Below are positions 26,260 through 38,100 of a DNA stretch of 64,000 bases, one piece after another. Positions within the stretch are counted from its first letter, which is position 1, and the number at the start of each line of letters is the position of its first letter. The position numbers and the translations under genes are program-made. Source of the DNA: Beta vulgaris subsp. vulgaris (taxonomy: Eukaryota; Streptophyta; Magnoliopsida; Caryophyllales; Amaranthaceae); assembly GCF_026745355.1 (NCBI RefSeq), contig NC_079202.1, positions 41,633,715-41,697,714 of the forward strand, written 5' to 3'. A model generated the notes under the pieces. The model had not been told where the DNA came from. It worked only from the letters and a program-made list of their open reading frames with translations, and made no database searches.

Positions 26260-27530
26260 GAAGTTATTGTCTAAGTAGAACAAACATGGCATAAAAAGGA
26301 ACACTTTCTCAGCATTTAGGTCATTAAAAAAGAACATGTTATAGAACATCTACTTTTAGTAACAAAATATATGTAAGAAAAAATTTGTTCAATTAGAAAT
26401 AGAACATAGCAAAATAGAACATTGACTTTACATAATTTGAACACACGTAATAGAACATTTAGTTTAGAAAATAGAACATACGAAATAAAACATTCAGTTT
26501 ACAAAGCAGAACATATGAAATAGAACACTTACTTTAGAAAATAGAACATACGAAATAAAACATTCAGTTTACAAAATAGAACATATGTAATAGAACATTT
26601 AGTTTAGAAAATAGAACATATGATATAGAACATTCAGTTTACAAAATAGAACATACGAAATAGAACATTCAGTTTACAAAATAGAACATATGAACACTTA
26701 CTTTAGAAAATAGAACATACGAAAATAGAACATTGAGTTTACAAAATAGAACATACGAAATAGAACATTCAGTTTACAAAATAGAACATATGAAATAGAA
26801 CACTTACTTTAGAAAATAGAACATACGAAATAGAACATTCAGTTTACAAAATAGAACATTTGAAATAGAACATTTAGTTTAGAAAATATAACATACGAAA
26901 TAGAACATTCAGTTTACAAAATAGAACATATGAAATAGAACACTAACTTTAGAAAATAGAACATACGAAAATAGAACATTGAATTTACAAAATAGAACAT
27001 ACGAAATAGAACATTCAGTTTACAAATTAAAACATATGAAATAGAACATTCAGTTTACAAAATAGAACATACGAAATAGAACACTTACTTTAGAAAATAG
27101 AACATATGAAAATAGAACATTGAGTTTACAAAATTGAACATACGAATAGAACATTCAGTTTACAAAATACAACATTTAGTTTAGAAAATAGAACATACGA
27201 AAATAGAACATTCAGTTTACAATACAGCACATACGAAATAGAACATTCGGTTTACAATATAGAACATATTTTTAGTTTAGAAAATAGAACATACGAAATA
27301 GAACATACAAAATAGAACATTCACCGTATAAAAATAGAACATCAAAAGAAACTTCATATCACAAAATTTGAACATATTAAATAGAACATATAGGTAATGA
27401 AAATAGAACATTCGATATAGTATATCGATTTCAATCAAAATAGAACATAAAAATTTGGAACTTAAAAAAAAAGAACATAAAAATAGGACATTCCATCAAA
27501 ATAGAACATAAGAAAGTAGAACTTGCACTT
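26260..27530. repeat. Tandem AGAACAT minisatellite array
   Basis: Units of about 36 bp, each with two GAACAT words, follow one another: a type ending CAGTTTACAAAA and a type ending ACTTTAGAAAA, often alternating, so a unit pair of about 72 bp repeats. The core (26400-27310) is regular; both edges are degenerate. On the minus strand the motif reads ATGTTCTATTT. The array lies between the candidate first exon (ATG at 27731) and the exon at 26199 of the Ulp1-like gene. Confidence 0.92.
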
Positions 27531-27689
27531 TAGTTTCTTGCGTAGAACTTGCAGATTTTTCAGTTTGTATTATATATGTTCAGTTGCACCCAAATTCTCA
27601 TAACATTTTTACTAAATTAGAATATTAATTCGAAAGTAAGATCAAAAGTGAAATTGAAGATGATAATCAATGTTTATACTTTTTGTTCT

Positions 27690-27731
27690 GACATATTGTC
27701 GTGCAATTTGCTTTTTCGATTTATCTTCCAT
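27690..27731 (-). CDS. Candidate first exon of the Ulp1-like gene
   Basis: A minus-strand ATG at 27731-27729 opens MEDKSKKQIARQYVRTK, a short basic, plausible coding stretch placed just before the AGAACAT array. The donor is not clear. Proposed only from position and composition; it could be chance. Confidence 0.3.
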
Positions 27732-28230
27732 TTTGTATAATTCTTCAAAATTTGATTTCAAGAGAAAGTGAGAGAAAATGATAAGTTTTTCTGAGAGAGA
27801 AAGTGAAAGAAAATGGAGGTTTTTTGAAATTGATTGGTTTGTGGAAGTGAGAGAAATGGAAGTTTCAAATGAGTTTGGGGTTTTATATGTTGATTTTTAA
27901 TCCTTGTTTTTCCGGCAAAATATGATCTATATTGTTCCACTAAATGTTCTATTCGATATTTACAGTTTTTAGAGTCCGTGTTTTGTTTGTTAGAAGCTGC
28001 GTTTTGTACTGGGAGCACGAAGCAAATGGTGCTCCCGGAGCACGGTCGACAGATTAGGTTTTCAATGGCTATGAAACGCTTGATATATGAGATTGACCGC
28101 GCACCAATTCGCTGTATGTGTAACAAGTGAGACGACAACCTCGTGTTAAATGTCATTAGTTTTCACAAGTTGGCACATTAATGACACTTATTTCCCATAT
28201 TTCCCTCAGTCATTTTCTTGGAAACTAAGA

Positions 28231-28955
28231 GCATCTACAATGGGGTGGATTTAGCTTGGTCTAGCAAATAGTAAAACTAGTTTTACTTGGTTTTGTTGTT
28301 GTGGAACTTGACTCTTTGGCTTGGTTGGTCTGGAAATCCAGACCATATGAGCATGGGATGGTGTGCACAAGAGGCATCACAGCGTGACGCGTGGCATAGC
28401 AGGTCTGAAAAAAAATGTGGCCCAGCTCAAAAACGCAGCACTTGACCGAAAGGGAGAAAGAGGAACGATGCTTAAGCTTCCAAAACACTGCTTTGAAGCA
28501 GCAAGCCCTTTAATTGCTATCAGTCCCACTCAACAGCCTATCACGTCGCGCCACGTGTGTGTGCTGCAAGTGCAAAACTCCCGTTTTCCCTCTGATATTT
28601 CAAACAGCTATTTTGTAACGTTAATAATTTTTGTAACGTTAATAAAAAAATTCAGCTTATTATTTTTTAAAAAAAATTACACCAACGGCTATAAAATATT
28701 TTTATCTATAAATTGAGTCCAAATTTCATATATTTTACCAAAATTCTTTCCAACTCATTTTTTCTCGTAATTAATTTTACGTAATCTAATTAGCTTTTAT
28801 TAATTTGAATCATCTATTTTATATAAAAAATAAATATTGTATATGGTGGGGTTTGGTAAAAGTATGAGAGAAAGTATATATGGTGGGATTTGGTAAAAGT
28901 AGGAGAGAGAAATAGAAAAACCAAGTAAGACCAACCACACCATTGTGACAAAAAA
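28231..28955. mobile_element. PIF/Harbinger-like non-autonomous element remnant
   Basis: The left end is TAAGAGCATCTACAATGGGG, the common plant Harbinger-type terminus next to a TAA. Near 28925-28955 the reverse complement reads TCACAATGGTGTGGTTGGTC, matching the left ACAATGG-GTGG...TTGGTCT. The outermost right bases are lost. Inside, AACGGCTATAAA at 28684 looks like the promoter region of such elements. No transposase frame was found. Confidence 0.5.
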
Positions 28956-29137
28956 AAAGATGAGTTGGTGGGAGTTTTAGTGGGATGTGAGGTTAGGGGA
29001 AATGACAATGAATTAGAGATTAGGGCAAATGACAATGAATAATAAAATTTTATAGCAATTGGCAAAATTGTTGGTGCATAGTCAAAATATCAGCTAGTAC
29101 CCTTTGACAGGAGACCTGACACTGACTTCACTATCTT

Positions 29138-32100
29138 CTACCTCTTTCTTTTCTTGCTATTTTTACCAAATTTATTTCCCTTTGAATTTTTCTTCATAGC
29201 AGATTGCTGACTCGCCTTCTTTTGTCTTTGTTTACGAACTTGTTCAAGATCTTTAATTTCTGAAGGCACGTGGGCATTTGGTATCGATCGCTGTTGGTTT
29301 TGTCCGTTGAACCTCCTATTAAATCGACCACCTACAAGCAACAACATCGTCAGGAGACATATAAAGAGCAACCCAATCTTCATACGCTGGATGTGGTTTT
29401 TTTGGCTTTGTTTGGCCCTGGTGTTATTAGGTGTTGTCTTTGGGGAGCACATGAAGAATATATCTTTTCAACCCTTCCTAGAAGGTGGGGAAAGAAAGAT
29501 ACTGATGCTATGTGATTTTCTTCATAAATTTCCATTACCACACAATTCCACATCAATAGTGGTACGGATGGTGCAAATTTATGAACAAGAACACACATGT
29601 TTGGGGATACATTCTCATTAACATGTTTTTTCTTACAAAATTATACTAGATTCATTACCATTACCACCATTTATCACCGCCTACCACAGAGGTTGTTAAG
29701 TAACACATGTAATCAGGTGGGTTAATGAACTGCCAACATCAGTCCTCATAATTACCACTTAGTCTCAATTGTCCATGCTCAACTTATTCTAACATGATAC
29801 TGCTCCATCTGTTGGCTAGTTATCCCACAAAAATTGTAACAGAGTCAATTGAAAATAACCAGGCCTGAACCATGGATGGTTATTGGTTAGAGAATTAAAG
29901 GTGAAGGAGACAGCCAAAATTCTGCTCAATTAGAAAAGGATATACTTCGTTTTTTTAGATGACCCGTTTTGACTTTTGACACTATTCACATACATGACTT
30001 TGACTGTCTTTTGTGATTTGTACTTAAGGAAAAACATAGTAATGTGGGATCTTGTTAGATTCGTCTCAACGTATATTTTCCAAATATCAACTTTTGAATT
30101 CTTGCCAACATGCCTACATGCTTCTGAAGTCTGAACAATACCTGCAAAGCCAACTGTTGCTCCAACATTGCCTTCATTATGAGATCCTTTAGAAGCAATT
30201 TTATTATGTGTACTTGCTTTCCACTTTTTGTAAATCCCAGTTTTCTGAGCCTTCACTTTATGCCCTCCTTCAGTCTTAACCTGTCCAATAGAAAACATGC
30301 ATGCATGATCAATCAAATCAACTAGGGGGATATGGGGGGAACAACCAAGTCAGAAACAATTAACTCTTTTAACAACAACGGGAACAGCCTTCCAAATAGA
30401 GTTCATGAATGTCACTAGTAAATTCATCTTCATTTAAAGCATAAAAGTTTGCAGGTTCTACTTCTAAATTGATATTGACTAGTTTCGTGCTTCTGCTTCC
30501 AATAACTAGAGCATATGCTGTGTAGGTCGCCAAGGATGCTAAAAGTGTGAGAGATCTTCTACAAGTATTGAAAGCAGAATAAGAGTTGAGAACTCCCCCT
30601 GTGTCATAACCTGTCAACGAAGATGCAACAACAAATATTACGGATTCAATTACTATATAATCCTGTCTAAGAATTCACTCAACAGGAGTTCCTTTCAAAT
30701 GGATCTTCGACGAAAGACCTGGAAAGTAGTTGAAGCATTGCAAGCTATCTCCTAAAAGTCCATCGATTCTTCCCACATGATTGATAGACACAGATCTAAG
30801 CCTTGTCACACCCCCAAAAGGCCAAATCCCAGCCCTCATCTCTAAATGAGACATAATCCTTAGATGAAATCACTTAAACTTTCTCCAGCCTTAGCGATGA
30901 CCTCCAAGTATAGTTTCATCATGGAATTACAAATACAATGTTGATCAGACATATTCCATATTGCCCACACGGAGAAAAAAAAAAAGGTAAGGGAAAGGAA
31001 GGGGAGATCACTGGATCCCACTTCCCAAATCATCCCACAGCCCCCCCCCCCGGAACCCTTCTTTACGGGGGTGGGGGAAAGGGGGTGATTTATACCCAGG
31101 GCATGACACAGCTAGGAGTTCAATTTCAAGTTCAACCACTAAATAAAGACCATAGATGTAGCAATAATACAATACGACTAATTGTAGTGTTAGATATGAT
31201 TATGATTAAAATAAAAGCTTGATTGGCTCAAAGGACAATGGCTTGGATCAATATCAACCACATAACTTTAAAGTAGTGGCCGAATGCATAGAGGGAGGAA
31301 AATTATGTGAACTGGGAGATGATGTGCGTTCTTTATATTTTTAGTCTCGTAAATTTGATCCAATTCCTGGAAGAAAGTAATACAAACAAAGGAACTGTGA
31401 ATTTCAGAGGATAGTAGGGATCTAAAGGAAGAGGAAGAACCCTGGCTTCCTCTCCTTTGTTTTTTATAGCAATCAAGTCCATGGGGGCTCTTTCTTATGA
31501 AAACTGTCTGTAAGCTATCATATTTTAATATTTTCTTACTGTGTTTTTCATTGATCTACTTACTTTCCATATTCAACCCCTTTTTAAAGTCTAACCATTT
31601 GTATTTTATTCCTATTTTCGCAAAAGTCATATAATATTTCAAGCATCATTAGTCCATGCTCTCTCTCTTCCATATTTTCTATCTCCCTTCACATATATTA
31701 AACTATGATGCACCAAACCACTACTCCACTGATAACCTATCACAGACGCAGCAGGACAAATGAGAGGGCAAATGAGGAATAGACTGCAAAGTTTGTTAAA
31801 AGGAATATTTTGTGATTATGATGTCAAGAGTTCGGTTAACAAAGGCAGTAGAGTATCAATAAAAAGGGGAAGAGGGAGAGATGGTGGGTATTGAGATTTT
31901 TGTAAGGATTTTGGCCTTGGGAGAGTTGGGAGCCTCTTGAAAGCTCACCACTATCTGTAATTATTTTCCTCTTGGTTATACTCACACAAAACCTTCCTGT
32001 GTCTATTTCTTTTCTTTCTCACATTTCTCTTACCTTGTTTATTGGTTATATTCCTCTGGTATTTTCTGGATAATTGTTTGCATATGTTGGCAGAGGTGAA

Positions 32101-35100
32101 TCCATCTGAGTTCATCACAAGTGGTACCAGAGCAGCTTTTCTGGATACCGTGGCCCCACCTACAAACAACCAGAGGCTGAAAATACTAGAACCCAGATGA
32201 CCAAACTTCATACCACCATTGCTGAGCGATGAGCGAATCACTAACTCCATGGGAATCGCAATGGAGGCGGCGAAGGTCACAATTGCTGCACAAATCTCGG
32301 CAAGTATGGAGGAAGCGTTGAGGCAAAGTAAGGAGGAACAGGAGGTTGTGAAGTTCCAGTTGGAGGTAAGAATCATCCACACTAGGGAGAATCTCGATGG
32401 ACTGATCACGGTGATTCAAAACGATCACGCTAAATTCCACGTTGAGATGCGCACCACAATAGCGACTCTTCAGACAAGCCAAAACGGCCACCGGTGCAAC
32501 GAGAGGTAAACGCTACCTGGGAAGGAAATTAATTTTGGATCTGAGGAGAGATGGATGGTCGGTCAAGGGGTGCAAAATAGGGGAGAATTTGGGAATGAAT
32601 TTGGGGAAAACGATGTGTATGAAGGAGGTGGAACAGGTGGAGGACCCACAGGTACTTGGATGCGGTGGTGGAGGTGGTAACTGGAGATATCGTAAACTTG
32701 ATATGCCACTTTTCGATGGTGGAGATCCAGACGGTTGGATCCTGAGGGCGGAGAGGTATTTTAGGTTTTATCGGTTGTCGGAGAGCAATAAAATCGAAGC
32801 GACGGTGGTATCCATGAAAGGTGATGCACTGAGGTGGTTTCAATGGGAAAATAAAAGGCATCCGATCTCATCATGGGGGGAATTGAAGGAATTTGTGCTC
32901 AAACAATTTCGACCAACAAACGTTGGGTCTCTGTATGAACAATGGTTGGCAACCTAAAAAACCACCACTGTTCAGGAATGCCGACGTCAGTTCATCGAGA
33001 AGGCAGCACCTTTAGATAACGTGCTTGAGAAAATTCTGATTGGTAAGTTTATACCAGGTTTGCAAGTTGAGATTCAAAGTGAGATTCGGGTTTTGAAACC
33101 ATACACCTTAGAACAGTCCATGGACCTCACTATAAGGATTAAGGAGTAGAATCCGGCAACAGGAGTGAAGAAAGCAGGCCCAATGTCTTATAAACAAAAA
33201 ACTTTCTCACTTTATGGTGCACATTCAGATTTCCGAAAATTCATATAGTAAGCCTAAGTGGGGGACGAAGTTGGGCCTCTAATGCTAGTAACTTTGGTTC
33301 ATGAATGCACCGAGAGCCACAAGACTTTTGGTGAGATAAGAAGGTCGACAGAGAAAGCAAGAGAAACGTGCGAAGGGGCTCTGTTTTAAGTGTGACAAGA
33401 AGTGGGACGATGGTCACCGCTGCCGGAAAAAAAAACTAAGTGTTCTGCTCATGGAGGATAACGACGGGGAGGAAGTTGATTTGGATTCCGATGGCAGTGA
33501 GGGTCCCACTTTGCCGGTCATGAAGATTTAACTAATCCTAAAACCATGAAATTGCTTGGAAAAATTTATGGGTGTGATGTGGTTGTGATGATTGATCCAG
33601 GGGCGACCCATAACTTCGTGTCATTAGCTACAGTTAAGAAGTTAGCCATTCCCATTTCTGGGTATTGGGTATCTTTAGGTGATGCGCAAGTCGTGAAGGG
33701 CTTTCGAGTTTGTAAAGGGGTGGTGTTGAGTTTGAAAGATGGGCTTGAAATAACAACAGATTTTCTTTCATTAGCGCTTGGAAACTCAGATGTGATTCTA
33801 GGAATCCAGTGGTTAGAGACATTGGGTACACTGGAGAGTAACTGGAAAACTCAAACCATGAGTTTTGAAATGGAGGGTGACAAGTATACATTACAGGGGA
33901 ACCCACTTTAGCTTGGTCTCGCATCTTACTCAAGGCGGTGCTTCGGACTTTGAGGAAGGAAGGTAGGGGTCTATGGCTCGAATTAAATCAGATTGAACAT
34001 GGTTTTGAGAAAGCATCAAGTTCACACCCTCACCCTACTATTCCAGCGTTTTTAAGTGCAATGCTTGGCAAATTTCACTCAGTTTTTGATTTAATATTTA
34101 ATACACAAGAAGGTTTACCACGTATCAGAGAACATGAACATGCCATAGTACTTAAGGAAGGGAGTAACCCGGTGGGGGTGAGGCATTGTCGTTATCCTTA
34201 ATTCTAGAAGGATGAGATAGAACGACTCATCAAAAAGATGTTAGCAGCTGGTATCATCAAACCGTCAACAAGCCCATTCTAAATCCCGGTCATTCTAGTA
34301 AAAAAGAAAGACGGTTCATGGAGATTTTGTGTTGACTACCGGGATCTCAACAAGGAGAAGGTTCTCGACAAGTATCCGATTCCCATTTTCGATGAATTGT
34401 TGGATAAGCTTCACGGGGCCACTTTTTTCTCTAAACTCGACATCAAGGGCGGGTTTCATCCAATTCGGGTCGAACTGACACTCACAAGACGGCTTTTCGT
34501 ACTCATGAAGGGCATTACGAACTCTTAGTAACGCCATTTGGGTTGACAAATGCACCGGCCACATTCCAATCTCTAATGAATAAGGTTTTTCGACCGTTTT
34601 TGTGCAAGTTTGTCTTGGTGTTTTTTTGACGATATTTTGATCTAAAGTAGATCCGATCTGGACGCATGAGGAACATGTGGCTTTCGTTTTGAGCACACTG
34701 GCAGCCGAGTGAGTTCAGAAATCGAAAGTGGTACATTTGGGGAGTATTATCTCCGGTGAAGGAGTGGTCGAGGATATGGACAAGGTCCAAGCAATGGTGG
34801 AATGGCTCCCTCCTAAAAATCTCCGAGAGTTACGTGGATTTTTGGGACTCACGAGTTATTACCGTAAATTTGTGCTTCACTATGCTCAGATAGCACGACC
34901 CCTGACTCACCAACTCAAGAAAGATGCATTTGGGTGGTCCGAAGCAGCAACTCTGGCTTTTGAAAAACTAAGGAGGCAATGATTACAACCCAGTTTTGAA
35001 GCTGCCAGATTTTCTTGTTTGTAGTTGAGACGGACGCATCAGGGTATGTTGTGGTGTGGTATTGATGCAAAACAACCAACCTATCGCATTCTACAGCAAG

Positions 35101-38100
35101 TTACTAGGGTCCGGGGCTCAGTTAAAACCGGTTTACGAAAAGGAGTTGATGTCAATCTGCTTGGCACTTCAGAAATGGAGGTATTATCTTATGCATCGGC
35201 ACTTTATCATTCGCATAGACCAACAAAGCTTGCATCATCTCACTCATCAGAGGGAAGTGGGTTCGGAGTCCCAATATTGGATGAGTAAGCTCATAGGGTT
35301 TGATTATGAAATTCAATTCAAACCAGGGTACGCTAACTGTGTAGATGCGTTATCATGCAAAACAGTGGGGAGTGTGGAATTGGGGGCTTTAATCTCTACT
35401 CATGGGGTGGTCTGGACAGATTTGGAGAAGGAGATCGAAAGGGATCCTCTACTCTCCAAAATTAAACAAGACCTCCAGGGAAAGGTCACTAACCATCTGC
35501 ACTTTTCCTTGGTGGACAACAAACTCTTGTTCAAAGGGAGCTACGTGATTCCCGATTCTTCAGCCTTTGTTTCGATTTTGATGCAGGAATACCATGATTC
35601 TCCATGCTGGGAACCTCAAAACTTAACCCAGGTTAGTTGCCGACTGGTATTGGAAGGCAATGCGGAAAGTTGTGGCAGCATATGTGCAACGTTGTGGTGT
35701 ATGTCAACAACAAAAAGTTTCCCAACAAAGCCTAGAGGGCTTATTGCATGGATTTCGTCGAAGGTCAAAAGGGGTGAGCACTATTCTGGTGGTGGTGGAT
35801 CGTTTATCAAAATATGCCCATTTTGTTAAAGAGGTGGTTCGTTTACATGGATTTCCTTCCTCCATTGTCTCCAATCGGGATCGTATTTTCATGAGTATCT
35901 TTTGGTGGGAATTATTCCATTTGCAGAATACCACTCAAAAGAAGCATCGTGTATCATATCCCCAAACCGATGGTCAATCGGAGATCGTGAATCGAGCTCT
36001 AGAGACTTATTTGCGTTGCTTTGTAGGAGAACACCCACGTACGTGGGCCCAGTGGTATGCCATGGGCGGAATTCTCTTATAATACTTCCCCTCACCTCTC
36101 TACCAAAATGACCCCATTCAAGGTCCTTTATGGAAGATATCCTCCCACTGTGGTGCGGGTGAACACGGCACTTCACCGGTGGAAAGCTTAGAAGCAATGC
36201 TCCAGGAACGAGATGCCATATTGGATGCTTTGCATATGAACTTGGTAAAAGCCCAACAACAGATGAAACATAGTGCTGATGCTACTAGAAGAGAAGTGCA
36301 CTTTAATGTGGGAGATAGTGTGTATTTGAAGTTACAGCCATATTGCCAACAATCTTTGGCTAAGCGCCCCTATGAGAAGTTAGGTGCACGCTTCTATGGA
36401 CCTTTCACTATTCTACAGAAGATTGAGCCTGCCGCCTACAAGCTAAAACTTCCTGCTACCAGCAAAGTGCACCCAGTGTTTCATGTTTCTCAACTGAAAC
36501 CGGCTGTTGGTTCCCTTCCTGTGCTGCCTACTATTCCAGAGCACTTGTCCTCTGATTTGGAATTAGTGGTGGAACCTGCTGAACTCCTTGATATCCGTAA
36601 AGTTAAAGAGGCCAGCACACCTACATGGAAGCCTTAATCCAGTGGCAAGGGCTACCACCATTTGAAGCTACATGGGAGGATGTTGCTGCCATCCATCATA
36701 GCTTTCCATCCTTCCACCTTGAGGACAAGGTGAGACTTTGGGGGGAAGGTAATGTGATGCACCAAACCACTACTCCACTGATAACCTATCAGAGACGCAA
36801 GAAGAGGACAAATGGGAGGGCAAATGAGGAATAGATTGGAAAGTTTGTTAAAAGGAATATTTTGTAATTATGACGTCAGAGTTGGTTAACAAAGGCAGTA
36901 GATTATCAATGAAAAGGGGGAGAGGGAGAGAAGGTAGTTATTGAGATTTTTGTAAGGATTTTGGCCTTGGGAGAGTTAGGAGCCTCTCGAAAGTTCACCA
37001 CTATCTGTAATTATTTTCCTCTTGGTTATACTCACACAAAACCTTCCTCTGCCTATTTATTTTCTTTCTCACATTTCTCTTATCTTGTTTATTGGTTATA
37101 TTCCTCTGGTGTTTTCTAAATAATTGTTTTCATAGGTTGGCAGAGGTGAATCCATCAGAGTTCATCACATAAACCCACCACTCTCTCCCCTATAAAAAAT
37201 GGTCTCTCCCTTGCACTTTCCTTGGTCTTTGGATCTACAGTAAGTGGGTAGATCAATGACAAACAGAGGGAATGTATTTTATAGGGAGAAGCAGAAATAT
37301 AGCAAGAAGGGCATCTCTACGAACAGGCGTCAGACTATACCAGCTTGACTGGCGGCTGCACACAAGTTCAAAAACAAAATTCTCAAAATTACTTGGCCAC
37401 TAAATGATACTACCTGTCTTGTTAGTTGCTACATTTTGAACCTGGGCAGTGGGCACTATTCACATGATAACTTTGAGTGTCTTTTAGTTTATATACATGC
37501 AAAAAAACATAGTCATGTTGGATCTTGTTTGATTAGTCCCAATTTGTATTTTCCACAAATATAATTTTTATAATTTTTTTCGAATATGTAACTCAAGATA
37601 TTGGTGTTTGAAGTTGCATCTCGTGAACTGTGAAAAAGCAAATGTAACAACTAAAAAAAGACACAGGGAGTAGATACTCTATAGAAAGTAGAAATACCAG
37701 AAGATTTTTACAATCATTGTTTCAAGAAGACAGCAAAACTCCAAGGAGAACATTGTTCCAAGGAGAAAATTGTCAGATGCAAAAAGAAAGGCAGTATGAG
37801 GCCTGCCTTAGGAAAAAGAAGAAAATATCCTCATATATTTCAGATATGTAGAAAGCATGGTACCAATAAACAATTTATCGGATATATATAGAGAGAGAGA
37901 GAGAGATAAATTATATATATAAATAGAATGCTAATTGCTACAAGTTGAAGAATCTGCAAAATAATACAATGAAGTACCTTTCCAGTGGCAGTCACACGAT
38001 CACCATTGTTAAGCTTGATATACTTCTTACTTTTCTGAAAGAATAAAAGTATATCTATGTTAACATAACATCTTTAAATAACAGGAACAGAGTTGACCAA

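Larger units (their letters stand above)
31704..37169 (+). mobile_element. Complete but inactive Ty3/gypsy LTR retrotransposon
   Basis: Two LTRs (31704-32119 and 36753-37169) bound it. LTR ends are TGTGATG...CATCACA (the first copy has TA for TG). The 5-bp target duplication TAAAC is at 31699-31703 and 37170-37174. The primer-binding site TGGTACCAGAGCAG (from about 32123) fits initiator Met tRNA, and the polypurine tract TTTGGGGGGAAGG precedes the 3' LTR. Gene order gag-PR-RT-RNaseH-INT-chromodomain-like tail is typical of Ty3/gypsy. It lies antisense in RH29 intron 9. Multiple stops and shifts make it non-functional. Confidence 0.95.
30281..37977 (-). other. 7.7-kb intron 9 of RH29 with a full-length retrotransposon
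   Basis: It separates the exon ending ATGK (37978) from the exon starting [10 protein letters not shown] (30280). It holds an unidentified coding-like fragment (30369-30800), an LTR-like segment (30806-31111), a complete Ty3/gypsy element (31704-37169) and a Stowaway MITE (37410-37670). The rest is AT-rich intron. Confidence 0.85.

Noticed and set aside
26260..27530. CRISPR-like array
   Set aside because: Units follow each other without unique spacers, and the context is a plant nuclear genome.
27758..28156. 132-codon minus ORF near the AGAACAT array
   Set aside because: T/S/F-rich low-complexity end and no agreement with the Ulp1-like exons; probably the T/A-rich leader region.
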